64,000 bases of DNA, taken from positions 186,001-250,000 of the forward strand of contig JAFMIR010000001.1 of assembly GCA_017853885.1 (NCBI GenBank), written 5' to 3'. The translations under genes and the position numbers were made by a program. A model generated the notes under the pieces. It searched no databases. It was given only the letters and a program-made list of their open reading frames with translations, and was not told the DNA's origin. Positions 1 to 10,301 of this stretch are shown here, piece by piece (position 1 is the first letter of the stretch; the number at the start of each line of letters is the position of its first letter). The stretch comes from Prosthecobacter sp. GTDB taxonomy: Bacteria > Verrucomicrobiota > Verrucomicrobiia > Verrucomicrobiales > Verrucomicrobiaceae.

Positions 1-1
1 G

Positions 2-505
2 CTGACTGAGCTGAAAAAACGCCAAGTGCCTGAGGACAAAAAAGTGCCTCCGGTCATCGTGCAGCCGTCCGGCAGCGGCATGGCGGAGGATACGAAGGTT
101 TTCTTTGTCGAAGCAGCCGGCGGTGCTCTCAAGATACTCGGCGCTTGGGGCACGGAGGACTACCGCCTGCCTGCCAATGCAGAGACAATCATCGGTGATG
201 TGACTTATAACCACTTCCTCACCGAAGTGGCCAAGCTTCCAAAGGCACTCGTGCTCTTCCTCGTTCGCGATGACGGCCAAGGAGCTTTCAACAATGGCGC
301 CGGCCGTGCGGACAACGATTACAAGGTGCGCATTGGCAAGCTGCCAATCCCTGGACGCGGCACGCTCGACCTGAAAACCTTCGACAAATACCGGGGGAAG
401 ATCACTCCACCGCAAGCCGAAGCTCTGAAGGCCACTCCAATCCCTGCCCCACCACCAAAAGCTGACACCAAGCAGAAGGCAGAAACACCCCAAAAAGCCC
501 GTTAG
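2..505 (+). CDS. Hypothetical protein, 5'-truncated by window edge; probably belongs with the downstream ExbD/MotB-like gene
   Basis: Frame is open from base 2 (LTELKKRQVPEDKK...) before the GTG at 26; ends 2 nt before the next start at 508; Pro/Lys-rich C-terminus. Confidence 0.6.
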   Translation: MTELKKRQVPEDKKVPPVIVQPSGSGMAEDTKVFFVEAAGGALKILGAWGTEDYRLPANAETIIGDVTYNHFLTEVAKLPKALVLFLVRDDGQGAFNNGAGRADNDYKVRIGKLPIPGRGTLDLKTFDKYRGKITPPQAEALKATPIPAPPPKADTKQKAETPQKAR

Positions 506-507
506 CC

Positions 508-2061
508 ATGTCAAAACGCAAACACGAGGAACACGAATTGCCATTCGTCGCCCTGATGGACACGATGACGAATGTCGTCGGCGTTCTCATCATCGTGCTC
601 GTCATGGTTGGACTCAGCGTAGCAAACGTCGTCAAGACTGTCCTGTCTGATTTACCGCCTGTCACACCCGAAGAACTCGATAAAATTCGCGAGCAGTCGA
701 AACTCCTCCCGAAGCTCAAAACGCCCGAGCAACTCGAAGAGGAGAAAAAGAAGGCCGAGACGGATTTGAAGAAAATCATCGAGGAGCTCAAGACGGTCGA
801 TGTCTCCGACTTCGAAGCCAAAATGAAGGCTATGGACCTCGACGTATATAAAAAACAGCTCGAGGCTCGTAAGAAGGAGCGTCTAGAACAAAAGGCCGCC
901 TCAGAAAAACTTCTGACCGAGGTCGAGCGACTGAAAGCACTGCTTGATCAAACACCTGTCTATCAACCACCGCCCTCGAAATACGTCCGCCTGCCGAATC
1001 CACGCCCATATCCTGAGAAGCCAAATGAAACCCGCGTGCTTGTGGCGAAGCAAGGAGTGCTCACCTTCAACCAGCCAAAGTTTGTACAGCCCATTCTCGA
1101 CGGCATTGAGAAGGTCAAATCACAACTCGAATACCAGCGTGTCGAATATACGCCGTTTGCAAAGCTGATGGAAAAAATCCTCGGCCCCGCCGCCACCAAA
1201 GCTTGGCCGGAAATCGCGCCGCTCGTGAACCGCATGCAGATCGAAAACGTGGCAGAGGCTTACAAGGCACTCGCCGCAGCGGGCATCACGCCCACCAAGC
1301 CAATCCTCGAAGCCATAGCCGACATCTCGATGAAAACGAAAGGCGGCAGCAGCGGGACGAACCTAGTCGTCACCACCGATGCCATCATCAGCGCCACCAA
1401 GGGCAGCCTAGCTGAATGGAAAGCCCTCGATCCCTCACGTGATCCCGCCACCCCCATCATCAAGGCCACCGCCTCCGGCGGAAAGGTTACCTTTGGGTGG
1501 GGAGCCAAAACGAGCGAGGTGAAAGCAAACCCCAAGGAAGTTCTGGACTACTTCGTCAAGGACCTCGCCAAAGTGAAAGGCATCGAGGATTCGAGCAAGG
1601 CACGAACGGTCTATGACGGCTCACGCATGGCGGTGCTGCTCCAGCGTGCGGCCACGAATCCGCTGCTCACCGGTTCCTACACCTTCGAGGTCGATCCGCA
1701 GCCCACGCTGTCGTACATCCGCCTCGCTTTGAAACCCAAAAGCGGTGGCGGCGAAACTGTCGAAGCTCTTAAGCAGCCCAACTCCGCCTACATCCGGCTG
1801 CTGCGGGATGTGAAGCAGGATCCAAATGGTGTCGTGGTCTTCCAAGTCATGCCAGATGCTTTTGACGCTTATCTTGAAGCCCGCCAAGTAGGGGATGAAG
1901 TGGGAGTCGCCGCCACTTGGGACTTCCTCACCAAGCTCGACATCACGGTAAACCTTACCGCTTATGAGATTCAGCGTCTCGCGCCTGCAGGCACAGCGCG
2001 TCCACGCCCCGCCGGTTCAGCACCTCTTGGCATCGCTCCACCAAAGAAGACGCTCGATTGA
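508..2061 (+). CDS. Hypothetical membrane protein with N-terminal ExbD/MotB-like TM segment and coiled coil
   Basis: 517 aa; LPFVALMDTMTNVVGVLIIVLVMVGLSVANVV resembles the TM helix of biopolymer-transport proteins, followed by a Lys/Glu-rich coiled coil. Confidence 0.65.
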   Translation: MSKRKHEEHELPFVALMDTMTNVVGVLIIVLVMVGLSVANVVKTVLSDLPPVTPEELDKIREQSKLLPKLKTPEQLEEEKKKAETDLKKIIEELKTVDVSDFEAKMKAMDLDVYKKQLEARKKERLEQKAASEKLLTEVERLKALLDQTPVYQPPPSKYVRLPNPRPYPEKPNETRVLVAKQGVLTFNQPKFVQPILDGIEKVKSQLEYQRVEYTPFAKLMEKILGPAATKAWPEIAPLVNRMQIENVAEAYKALAAAGITPTKPILEAIADISMKTKGGSSGTNLVVTTDAIISATKGSLAEWKALDPSRDPATPIIKATASGGKVTFGWGAKTSEVKANPKEVLDYFVKDLAKVKGIEDSSKARTVYDGSRMAVLLQRAATNPLLTGSYTFEVDPQPTLSYIRLALKPKSGGGETVEALKQPNSAYIRLLRDVKQDPNGVVVFQVMPDAFDAYLEARQVGDEVGVAATWDFLTKLDITVNLTAYEIQRLAPAGTARPRPAGSAPLGIAPPKKTLD

Positions 2062-2070
2062 TGCCACGAT

Positions 2071-2895
2071 ATGCGCGCCACGCTCGCCCTCATCCTTTTG
2101 GCATCTGCTCTGGCCCATGCAGACACACAGATGGACATCGAGTATGCCCGGGTGAATGACCATGCCTTGCTACTCGACCTTCACAGGCCCTCTAACGTGA
2201 GAAATCCACCGCTGATTGTCTATGTGCACGGCGGCGCGTGGCGTGCAGGATCGAAGAGTGATGTGCCCATCGCCGGACTGCTTGATCATGGCTTTGCCAT
2301 CGCCAGCGTGGACTACCGGCTCTCGACGCAGGCACGTTTTCCGGCGCAGATTCACGACATCAAGGCCGCGATTCGCTTCCTACGCGCCAAAGCAGCCGCG
2401 TTAGGCATCAACACCGATAAGACCGCCATCATGGGTTCCTCCGCAGGCGGACACCTTGCCGCCCTAGTCGGTGTCACAAATGGTCACCGCGAACTCGAGG
2501 GCGCTGTGGGTGATCACCTCGATCAAAGCAGTGCCGTCAGCGCCATCGTGAGCTTTTACGGAGCCTCGAACCTCCTGTCGATCCTCGGTCAGAGCACGGA
2601 ATTCGGCCTCACGGTGCGACTTCCGGCCCTGAAGCTCCTACTGGGTGATCTGCCAGAGAAAGTTCCTGCCCTCAGCAAGCTCGCCAGTCCTGTCACCCAC
2701 CTCGACAAAGAGGATCCGCCGCTGCTGCTCCTGCATGGCGATGCTGATCCGCAGATGCCGCCTGCACAGTCGGCGGAGTTCGCGAAGGCCTATCTGGGCA
2801 AAGTTCGCTTGATCACGCTTCCGGGCTCGAAGCACGGCGGCGATGAGTTTTACGACGTGGAGCACCTGCGGATCGTCGCGGACTTTTTGCGCTGA
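2071..2895 (+). CDS. Alpha/beta hydrolase (HSL-type esterase/lipase), secreted
   Basis: 274 aa; signal peptide, oxyanion HGGAW, nucleophile GSSAGG, C-terminal HGDADPQMP and SKHGG. Confidence 0.85.
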   Translation: MRATLALILLASALAHADTQMDIEYARVNDHALLLDLHRPSNVRNPPLIVYVHGGAWRAGSKSDVPIAGLLDHGFAIASVDYRLSTQARFPAQIHDIKAAIRFLRAKAAALGINTDKTAIMGSSAGGHLAALVGVTNGHRELEGAVGDHLDQSSAVSAIVSFYGASNLLSILGQSTEFGLTVRLPALKLLLGDLPEKVPALSKLASPVTHLDKEDPPLLLLHGDADPQMPPAQSAEFAKAYLGKVRLITLPGSKHGGDEFYDVEHLRIVADFLR

Positions 2896-2921
2896 AGGAC
2901 ACTTCGTGGCATTCGTGAGCC

Positions 2922-3866
2922 ATGACCGCTCTTCTTCTCGATCCGATCTACCAGCAGCACGACACCGGCCCCGGCCATCCGGAGAGCATCCAGCGTCATG
3001 TGGCCGTCATGAAGGCTCTCAACGATTCCGGCCATGTCGAAAAAGCCCTTCGAGTGGCTCCGCGTGCAGCCAGCCTCGATGAGCTCGCGCTTTGCCACAC
3101 TCGCAAATACATCGAGACTGCGAAGGATGATGTCGAATCCGGCCTCGATGACCTCAGCACAGGTGATACCTCCATCTGCGCGAGGTCTTACGAGGTGGCC
3201 GTGCAGGCTGTGGGCGGCGTGTTGAATGCCGTCGATGCCGTTTTCACAGGCAAGGCCTCAAACGCCTTCTGCGCCGTGCGGCCTCCCGGACATCATGCGC
3301 GGCCTGCGCAGGGCATGGGCTTCTGTTTGTTCAACAACATCGCCATTGCCGCACGCCATGCGCAGAAGGTCCACGGCGCTCAAAAAGCCGCGATCATCGA
3401 CTGGGACGTGCATCATGGGAACGGCACGCAGGACATCTTTTATGAGGATGGCAGCGTGCTCTTCGTCAGCACACACCAAAGCCCGCTGTATCCTTTCACC
3501 GGTCACGCGGAGGAGACCGGCTCAGGCAAGGGTAAAGGCAGCACGCTGAATTTCCCCTTCCCTGCCCGCACCGGCATGAGCAGGATCGGATCGGCTTTCA
3601 CAGACCACATTCTTCCCGCTCTCGACCGCTTCAAACCGGATGTCATCTTCATCTCCGCCGGCTTTGACTCACGCATCGACGACCCGCTCGGTCAGTTTCG
3701 TCTCACCGATGAAGACTTCGTCATGCTCACAAGATATCTTATCGAAGCTGCAAAGGCGCATTGTGATGGCCGTCTAATCTCCGTCCTCGAAGGCGGCTAC
3801 AACCTCCACGGCCTTGCCAGTGCCGTCACGGCCCATGTCGGAGCTCTGATCTCATCGAAATCATAG
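2922..3866 (+). CDS. Histone deacetylase family / AcuC-like deacetylase
   Basis: 314 aa; RPPGHHA, DWDVHHGNGTQDIFY, SAGFDSRIDDPLG, LEGGYN. Confidence 0.93.
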   Translation: MTALLLDPIYQQHDTGPGHPESIQRHVAVMKALNDSGHVEKALRVAPRAASLDELALCHTRKYIETAKDDVESGLDDLSTGDTSICARSYEVAVQAVGGVLNAVDAVFTGKASNAFCAVRPPGHHARPAQGMGFCLFNNIAIAARHAQKVHGAQKAAIIDWDVHHGNGTQDIFYEDGSVLFVSTHQSPLYPFTGHAEETGSGKGKGSTLNFPFPARTGMSRIGSAFTDHILPALDRFKPDVIFISAGFDSRIDDPLGQFRLTDEDFVMLTRYLIEAAKAHCDGRLISVLEGGYNLHGLASAVTAHVGALISSKS

Positions 3867-3906
3867 GGGCGCGAATCAAATCCCGATCTTCTTGCCTGAT
3901 CCGACA

Positions 3907-5691
3907 TCAGAATCGGCCGACAAGCAGCTCGCGTTGATAGTAAAGCTCTTTGGGCATATCGTCGTAGAGGTCAAGATAGAGCTCTTCGGTGGACATGATC
4001 TCCTGGCGAAACTCACGGGGGTCAACATGCATGAGCTCGTTCCATTGCTCGCGTGTGAATTCGAGACCGTTCCAATTGATCTCCGAATAGCGTGGCATCC
4101 AGCCGAGCTCAGTCTCGTGACCGCGACCTTCACCTCTGCAGCGTTTTACGATCCATTCGAGTACGCGCATGTTTTCACCAAAACCGGGCCAGAGAAACTT
4201 TCCCTCAGGACTCTTGCGGAACCAGTTCACATGGAACACGCGAGGCACCTCTTTGAGGAACCGTCGCATGCGCAGCCAATGAGCAAAGTAGTGACCCATG
4301 TTATAGCCGCAAAAGGGTAGCATGGCCATCGGATCGCGCCGCACTTTACCGATGGCTCCAGCAGCGGCGGCGGTGGTCTCACTGCCCATGTTGGCCCCGA
4401 GGAAGACACCGTGCGTCCAGTTGAAGGCTTGGAAGACCAGCGGGAAGGTGGTGGCACGCCGCCCACCGAAGATCAGTGCATCAATCGGCACACCTTCCGG
4501 CCTTTCCCAATCGGCATCAATCGTGGGAGTCTGCCGGGCGGGCACCGTAAAGCGGGAGTTGGGATGCGAGCTGGGGCGTCCGCAGTCTGGCGTCCAGTCC
4601 TGACCTCGCCAGTCGGTGAGATGCGCGGGCGGTTGCTGGGTCATGCCTTCCCACCACACATCGCCGTCATCGGTGAGTGCCACATTCGTGAAGATGGTAT
4701 TCGACTGGATGGTTTCCATCGCGTTTGGATTCGATTCATACGACGTGCCTGGGGCTACACCGAAATAGCCCGCCTCAGGATTCGTGGCCCAGAGCTTGCC
4801 ATCCTTGCCAGGACGCAGCCACGCGATGTCATCGCCGACGATGCTCACCTTCCATCCCTGCTCAGTATAGGACTTCGGCGGAACCAACATGGCAAAGTTC
4901 GTCTTGCCACAAGCGCTCGGAAAGGCGGCAGCGACGTAGTTCTTGCGTCCATCGGGTGATTGCACACCGCAGATGAGCATGTGCTCGGCCATCCAGCCTT
5001 CATCGCGGCCAATGACACTGGCAATACGCAGCGCGAGACATTTCTTTCCCAGCAACGCATTGCCGCCGTAGCCGCTACCATAGCTCCAGATGCTGCGCTC
5101 CTCAGGGAAATGCACGATGTACTTCGTGCTGCTGCAAGGCCACGTCACATCAGCCTCGCCAGGGGCGAGCGGTTTGCCCACGGAATGCACGCAGGGCACG
5201 AACTCACCGCCCTCGCCGAGCTGCTCGAGCACGGCCTTGCCCATGCGCGTCATGATCCGCATGCTGACCACCACGTAGGGCGAGTCGGTGATCTCGATGC
5301 CGACCACGGAAAACGGCGAGCCAAGCGGACCCATGCAAAAAGGCACCACATACATCACACGGCCTTTCATACAGCCAGCGAAGAGAGCTTGGAGCGTGGT
5401 TTTCATCTCACGCGGGTCCATCCAGTTGTTTGTGGTGCCAGCATCGTCCTTGCGTCGGCTGCAAATGAAGGTGCGGTCCTCCACCCTAGCCACGTCGTTC
5501 GGATCGGACCAAGCGAGGTAACTGTTTGGACGTTTGTCCGGGTTCAGGCGGCAAAACGTGCCTTTCTGCACTAACAATTCGCACAGTTCATCGTATTCAC
5601 CTTGGGAGCCATCGCACATGCGAACGGAATTAGGTTGGCAAAGATCTCGGATTTTTTCGATCCATGCGAGAAGGGTGTCGTGTCGGGTCAT
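3907..5691 (-). CDS. pckG: Phosphoenolpyruvate carboxykinase (GTP)
   Basis: 594 aa; [14 protein letters not shown]-loop, [37 protein letters not shown]. Confidence 0.96.
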   Translation of the reverse strand: MTRHDTLLAWIEKIRDLCQPNSVRMCDGSQGEYDELCELLVQKGTFCRLNPDKRPNSYLAWSDPNDVARVEDRTFICSRRKDDAGTTNNWMDPREMKTTLQALFAGCMKGRVMYVVPFCMGPLGSPFSVVGIEITDSPYVVVSMRIMTRMGKAVLEQLGEGGEFVPCVHSVGKPLAPGEADVTWPCSSTKYIVHFPEERSIWSYGSGYGGNALLGKKCLALRIASVIGRDEGWMAEHMLICGVQSPDGRKNYVAAAFPSACGKTNFAMLVPPKSYTEQGWKVSIVGDDIAWLRPGKDGKLWATNPEAGYFGVAPGTSYESNPNAMETIQSNTIFTNVALTDDGDVWWEGMTQQPPAHLTDWRGQDWTPDCGRPSSHPNSRFTVPARQTPTIDADWERPEGVPIDALIFGGRRATTFPLVFQAFNWTHGVFLGANMGSETTAAAAGAIGKVRRDPMAMLPFCGYNMGHYFAHWLRMRRFLKEVPRVFHVNWFRKSPEGKFLWPGFGENMRVLEWIVKRCRGEGRGHETELGWMPRYSEINWNGLEFTREQWNELMHVDPREFRQEIMSTEELYLDLYDDMPKELYYQRELLVGRF

Positions 5692-6095
5692 GAAATGGAT
5701 TGGTAGGATCTAGCTTATGCAAGAATCGTGCCGTTCACCGAGCGGGTAAACAAACAAGCCAAGCCTATGCTTGGGAAATAGGAGCTGAAAATGCGACACG
5801 CATTTCGATGGCCTGCACAATCGCCTTATACGCGTCTTTGCCAGCAGCTCGGCGCCTCGTTCCTGTGGAAGCCAATGGTGTCACGATGCCTCAACAAGAA
5901 GTTCACAGCCATCATGATGATAAGATGGGTCAGAAGCCTGCCCAATTCGCATATCCCATTCAAGGATGAGCACTCGTACCATGCGAATTCTCTTCTGTGA
6001 AATGAAAGGTTACACCAGCAGTTCGTAGGGTTGACCGAAATCAAGAGCGAAGCTCAGGATTAGCACTGTAACAATTTTACCATTATCCAAAAGGC

Positions 6096-8951
6096 TCACG
6101 GGTCCAATGAACTATGCTTCTTATCAGGAATCCATTTTTCAAGAGGCACAGTAACCGTTGGCATGGACTTGGGTGATTTCTCAAGTTGGGGATAAAAGGC
6201 TACTGTCACAGTAGTTTTGCCTTTCATGGCCGGCATGCGGATCTGCAAAGTTCGGTATCCCATCAAGGATAAAGGAGGATTTTGGACGGGGGCCTCCTCA
6301 ACAGTGAATCTCGCTTCCTTTGGCGAAAGAATAACGGCCATCATGATTTGGTTTTCTTGTTCGAGTATAGCCTCACCTGCGCGAATGCGAACATTTGCAC
6401 GCGTATTCATCTGCCAGACCCAGTCGACCTCATCCCGGGTGTTGACTTCGTCTTGAACAAGAAAAAAACCTTTATGATCTTTCCCATTGCTCACAGGCTC
6501 TATGAAGAAACCACGTTTCCAACTACGCAGGTTGGAATTCGCGCACCGATGCTCAAGAATCGCCATGGAGTTGGTATCTGTGAACCGGGAATGAGTGAAA
6601 TGTGCCTTGTCTTCCGGCTTAAACGGCACGCCTAGATCCATTCCGTTGTAAGCACTTCTCCGCGACGTGTAGCCGCTTTTTAAAAGATCCACGCCAGCCT
6701 GTCTGGGCAAATCGCGCAAATTGAGCCCCCAGTCGACCCCGTTGGCGAAGAGGGAGAAGGTGCCCATGTCCTCAAGAAAGGGATTGGGGATGGCATCCAT
6801 GGCCTTGACGTCAACAACCAGAGCATCAGGATTCCAACCGGTCCGCATGACCAGAGAAGAAGATTGATCCCAGTAAGAACACAACTCGGAAGGTAAAATG
6901 CCATCAGCAGCAGCCCATGGGTTAAAGTGAAGAAGATGTCCCGCCGTTCCAAGATGGGCGGTAGAATAAGATGTTTTGGCTTCGGCGACCAATCCCGGAT
7001 AACCGGGATTTCCGTATCGGCCAGACAGCCAAGTTGAGACCGGTCCAAGCAGCATTTTTTGAGAAAGCAGGCCAAATCCACTTCCGCCGACGTTGCTAAA
7101 GGCACCCATCTTCATGATTCGAGCGCGGTTGGCTTGTGCAAAGCCCTCGAAAAGATCAAAATTACAAGGCAGCTTGTTGGAGGCAAAAGTCTCCAGAATG
7201 GGAGCAGAAGAGAAGAGAATCTCCTCGCCATCCATCATGCCCTCCGGCCAAATCCCATCAGGTGAAAACCTAGACAATCCCGTCACCCATTTCTTCAGCA
7301 GTAAGGAAAAATTTTCGTGTGCCACGTCGTGCATTTCGCCATGAAAAGTCATGCAAAAGATCAAAACCGCCGCCATGGCATTGAGGCCGTCACGGCCCAT
7401 TTCTTGATCTCGATTCATTTGTTTGATCTCCAATAGAAGAGGCTGCAGACCTTTCTGAAGAAGATTTTTTTGAATGCCTGATAGCGATTGTGGATCCATC
7501 GAACTGGCAAACCAATCATAGGCTAAACAGCTTGCCACGAGCATTCGAGACAAGTCACTTCCTTTCCCCCAGTCAGGGAAATGTTGGGGATCACACAAGG
7601 AAAGCAATTCAGCCTTGGCCCGATTGGACCAATCGGGTGTGCTTTGTCCAAGGTGATGAAGGCATCCTAATGTCGTGATGCGCCCCAGTGTCTCTGATCC
7701 CATAGAACCCCCATGCGAGGCACCAAAAATTCTTTTGAGAACAGGTTCCTTCAAGAGGTTTCTTCCAGCTTCCTCTAGGCTCGACAAGAGAGATTTGCCA
7801 ACTGCATCACTCCTCACCATGGATTGAAGCTTGGCCCACGACTCGGCATTGTGAACCAATCTGGGACGACGGTTGCCCAAAGCTTGGAGGAAAAGATCGG
7901 GACTGGCAAACTTCACTTCTTTCAACTTAATCGGCGACAAAAGCGCTGGCATTGGCAACTGGGCCGGCGCTACTCGGCCTGTCAATGTCTTGGTAGCAGC
8001 TGGGGCAAGATTCACCGGACTCGGTTGAGGATTCACCGGGCTCGGTTGAGGCTGTTTTGAGATTCCCGCCATCGTATTGAGCACCTGAACCCTGCCATCG
8101 GGGAAGCGCACCTCCAAGTTGCCGTTCTGAGGATTCAACACAATTTCTGCTTTGATAGGCTGACTCTTATCTATGGAAGATTTTGCCACTGGCGGCTCGG
8201 GAGGCCCCATGAAATCCGGGGAGGGAGTAGGAGTTGAAGCGGTCTTGGCTGGAAGGCTTTTGTCTTGAACAGATGGAGGAACTGTCGTCGCTGTTTTGGT
8301 CTCGGTAGATTGACTCGGTAGAATCTTTGGCTGAAGCAAGTTGCCTGCAGGCCCGGCCAGCCGGTCTTTGTCAGTTTTCTCAATCGTTTTTGCATCATTC
8401 CCCGCCCCTGAGTCAGCCATTCTTGGTATCGTGCTTGCAGGCAAGGTCGCAGTCGGCCCATTTTGAATAACTGGGGCAATAGGCTGAGGCGGTAAAGGCA
8501 GGGGCGTCGAAGCCAACGGAGGCGAAGCGATATCGGGTGCTGCTGTTTTGTAGGCATCCGCGACTTGAATTCGGCGCTGCTCAAAAAACCGCATGAGGCC
8601 GGGATACATCGAGTCTGCGAACCAGACTATCAACGCAAGAACGCCGAAGGCTACAACCTGAACACAAATTGATGCTAGGAACTGCCTAAATCGTGAGTGC
8701 GAGTGACTCTTTTCGGCATCAACGCCACGCGTTGATGGATGCGTTCCATGCGTTCTCTTATGATGCGTATAGGACGAACTACGGATGACGGTGCGACGTC
8801 TTGGCTTTTGAACGCTTTTCGTCCACACAAGCCGAACGGAACTGCTCCCATTCGAGTTTGACACCTCATTAGGGACCACTTCATCGGCCTGTGGGGCACG
8901 CTGAGGTTGGGAACCCATTTCTTGATTTGGTGGCAAATCTTCATTTTTCAC
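6096..8951 (-). CDS. Large membrane-anchored protein with C-terminal heparinase II/III-like or alginate-lyase-like region
   Basis: 951 aa; TM segment near residue 95 (FLASICVQVVAFGVLALIVWFA), long Pro/Ser/Thr linker, C-terminal region reminiscent of polysaccharide lyases. Confidence 0.55.
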   Translation of the reverse strand: MKNEDLPPNQEMGSQPQRAPQADEVVPNEVSNSNGSSSVRLVWTKSVQKPRRRTVIRSSSYTHHKRTHGTHPSTRGVDAEKSHSHSRFRQFLASICVQVVAFGVLALIVWFADSMYPGLMRFFEQRRIQVADAYKTAAPDIASPPLASTPLPLPPQPIAPVIQNGPTATLPASTIPRMADSGAGNDAKTIEKTDKDRLAGPAGNLLQPKILPSQSTETKTATTVPPSVQDKSLPAKTASTPTPSPDFMGPPEPPVAKSSIDKSQPIKAEIVLNPQNGNLEVRFPDGRVQVLNTMAGISKQPQPSPVNPQPSPVNLAPAATKTLTGRVAPAQLPMPALLSPIKLKEVKFASPDLFLQALGNRRPRLVHNAESWAKLQSMVRSDAVGKSLLSSLEEAGRNLLKEPVLKRIFGASHGGSMGSETLGRITTLGCLHHLGQSTPDWSNRAKAELLSLCDPQHFPDWGKGSDLSRMLVASCLAYDWFASSMDPQSLSGIQKNLLQKGLQPLLLEIKQMNRDQEMGRDGLNAMAAVLIFCMTFHGEMHDVAHENFSLLLKKWVTGLSRFSPDGIWPEGMMDGEEILFSSAPILETFASNKLPCNFDLFEGFAQANRARIMKMGAFSNVGGSGFGLLSQKMLLGPVSTWLSGRYGNPGYPGLVAEAKTSYSTAHLGTAGHLLHFNPWAAADGILPSELCSYWDQSSSLVMRTGWNPDALVVDVKAMDAIPNPFLEDMGTFSLFANGVDWGLNLRDLPRQAGVDLLKSGYTSRRSAYNGMDLGVPFKPEDKAHFTHSRFTDTNSMAILEHRCANSNLRSWKRGFFIEPVSNGKDHKGFFLVQDEVNTRDEVDWVWQMNTRANVRIRAGEAILEQENQIMMAVILSPKEARFTVEEAPVQNPPLSLMGYRTLQIRMPAMKGKTTVTVAFYPQLEKSPKSMPTVTVPLEKWIPDKKHSSLDP
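8009..8050. repeat. Two-copy 21-bp tandem repeat inside the 951-aa CDS
   Basis: gattcaccggactcggttgag / gattcaccgggctcggttgag; one mismatch; encodes PQPSPVN twice. Confidence 0.9.
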
Positions 8952-9055
8952 TAGTCAAACTTCATGCTAAATTACCCATGTCTATATTTTTATTGAAAAT
9001 AAAGGTTCTTTGTAGATAATTGGCTTGAATCATGCGCTCGCGGGTTAACTAGAAT

Positions 9056-9352
9056 ATGGTTTTTATGCATCAACTTCAATTCCATCTTCATGACGGCTCT
9101 TCGTTAGTTCACTCACTGGAGGAGGGCATCACAACCCTTGGACGCCATCCGGACAGCATCGTCGTCTTGGATTTTCCTTCGGTTTCACGCTATCACGCCA
9201 TTCTAGAACTAGGCCCAAAAGGTTGCATATTGGTTGACAAGAGATCGCGCAATGGCACTCGCGTCAACGGAGCAAAAATCCATAAAACAAGCCTTAAAAA
9301 TGGTGATAGTGTGACTTTTGGGCACGTGCAAGCAACCTACACCGATAGCTGA
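9056..9352 (+). CDS. Stand-alone FHA domain protein
   Basis: 98 aa; TTLGRHPDSIVVLDFPSVSRYHAILEL...DKRSRNGTRVNGAKI...LKNGDSVTFG. Confidence 0.9.
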   Translation: MVFMHQLQFHLHDGSSLVHSLEEGITTLGRHPDSIVVLDFPSVSRYHAILELGPKGCILVDKRSRNGTRVNGAKIHKTSLKNGDSVTFGHVQATYTDS

Positions 9353-9747
9353 CGAGACTATTGCGGGACTAGTTTCCACGAAAACTGGGGCGTTGCACAC
9401 ACCAGAATGAATTCCAAAGACAAAAGAAAATCAGCATCGGCGGCCTCGGCCTTGTTGGAGCCTATATGTCACCCTCAGCATCCTTGGTTTTAAACTTAAG
9501 CAGATGGACCGCTTCAAATCGTTCGCACTCACAAAGTCTTCTTAGGTGACGTTTAATCCAGCTACTTCTTAAAAGGGTATCGCTTGGTTTTCGATTATGA
9601 CGAGACTAGACGTGAGAGTTTTTTGACCGACTTGCTCAATTAACCTCAAGTCGTTTTCATCGCAGGGACTCTTGGATTTGTTGGCGTCATGGCGAATCAT
9701 AATCATGCCTTGATCCACCACCACGGCACGCCATCATACGATTGCGC

Positions 9748-10281
9748 ATGAATTCTCAAACGCTCGATCATCTCCGCGCCACGATACGTGATGTGCCTAA
9801 CTTCCCGAAACCGGGGATTCTCTTCAAGGACATCACACCGGTACTTGGGGATCATGCACTGCTATCGCGTGCCATCGACGGAATGATCGATGCCACTGGC
9901 GTACTGAAGGTGGACAAAGTGGTTGGCATCGACGCTCGAGGCTTCATTTTCGGCTCACTGATCGCTTCCCGCCTAGGGGCAGGTTTTGTGCCTATCCGCA
10001 AAAAAGGCAAACTACCTTGGAAAACACGCGGTGTGGATTACTCCCTCGAATACGGCAGCAGTTCCGTTGAAATGCACCAAGATGCCATCGCTCCTGGTGA
10101 AACCGTGCTTCTTGCGGATGATTTGCTTGCTACCGGCGGCACGGCTGCGGCGGCGCTGCATCTCATCGCTCAGTCTGGAGGCAAGCTGGTGGGAAGCACT
10201 TTTTTCATTGAGCTCTCCTTCCTGAATGGTCGCGAAAAACTGCGCGGACATGGCCCTGTCCACGCCCTCATCAGCTACTGA
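9748..10281 (+). CDS. apt: Adenine phosphoribosyltransferase
   Basis: IRDVPNFPKPGILFKDITPVL, GIDARGFIFG, VLLADDLLATGGTA; ATG at 9748 preferred over 9742. Confidence 0.95.
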   Translation: MNSQTLDHLRATIRDVPNFPKPGILFKDITPVLGDHALLSRAIDGMIDATGVLKVDKVVGIDARGFIFGSLIASRLGAGFVPIRKKGKLPWKTRGVDYSLEYGSSSVEMHQDAIAPGETVLLADDLLATGGTAAAALHLIAQSGGKLVGSTFFIELSFLNGREKLRGHGPVHALISY

Positions 10282-10301
10282 AACATGCGACTACCCACGG
10301 C

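Noticed and set aside
4411-5574. Plus-strand ORFs of 182 and 204 aa
   Set aside because: Antisense to pckG, which has strong family motifs.
5692-6095. Short ORFs between pckG and the lyase-like gene (5700-5969, 5791-6000, 5826-6044)
   Set aside because: No family motif or coding pattern that I recognise; treated as intergenic.
9353-9741. About 390-bp gap between the FHA gene and apt
   Set aside because: Looked for a decayed gene, RNA structure or hairpin and found none I could support.
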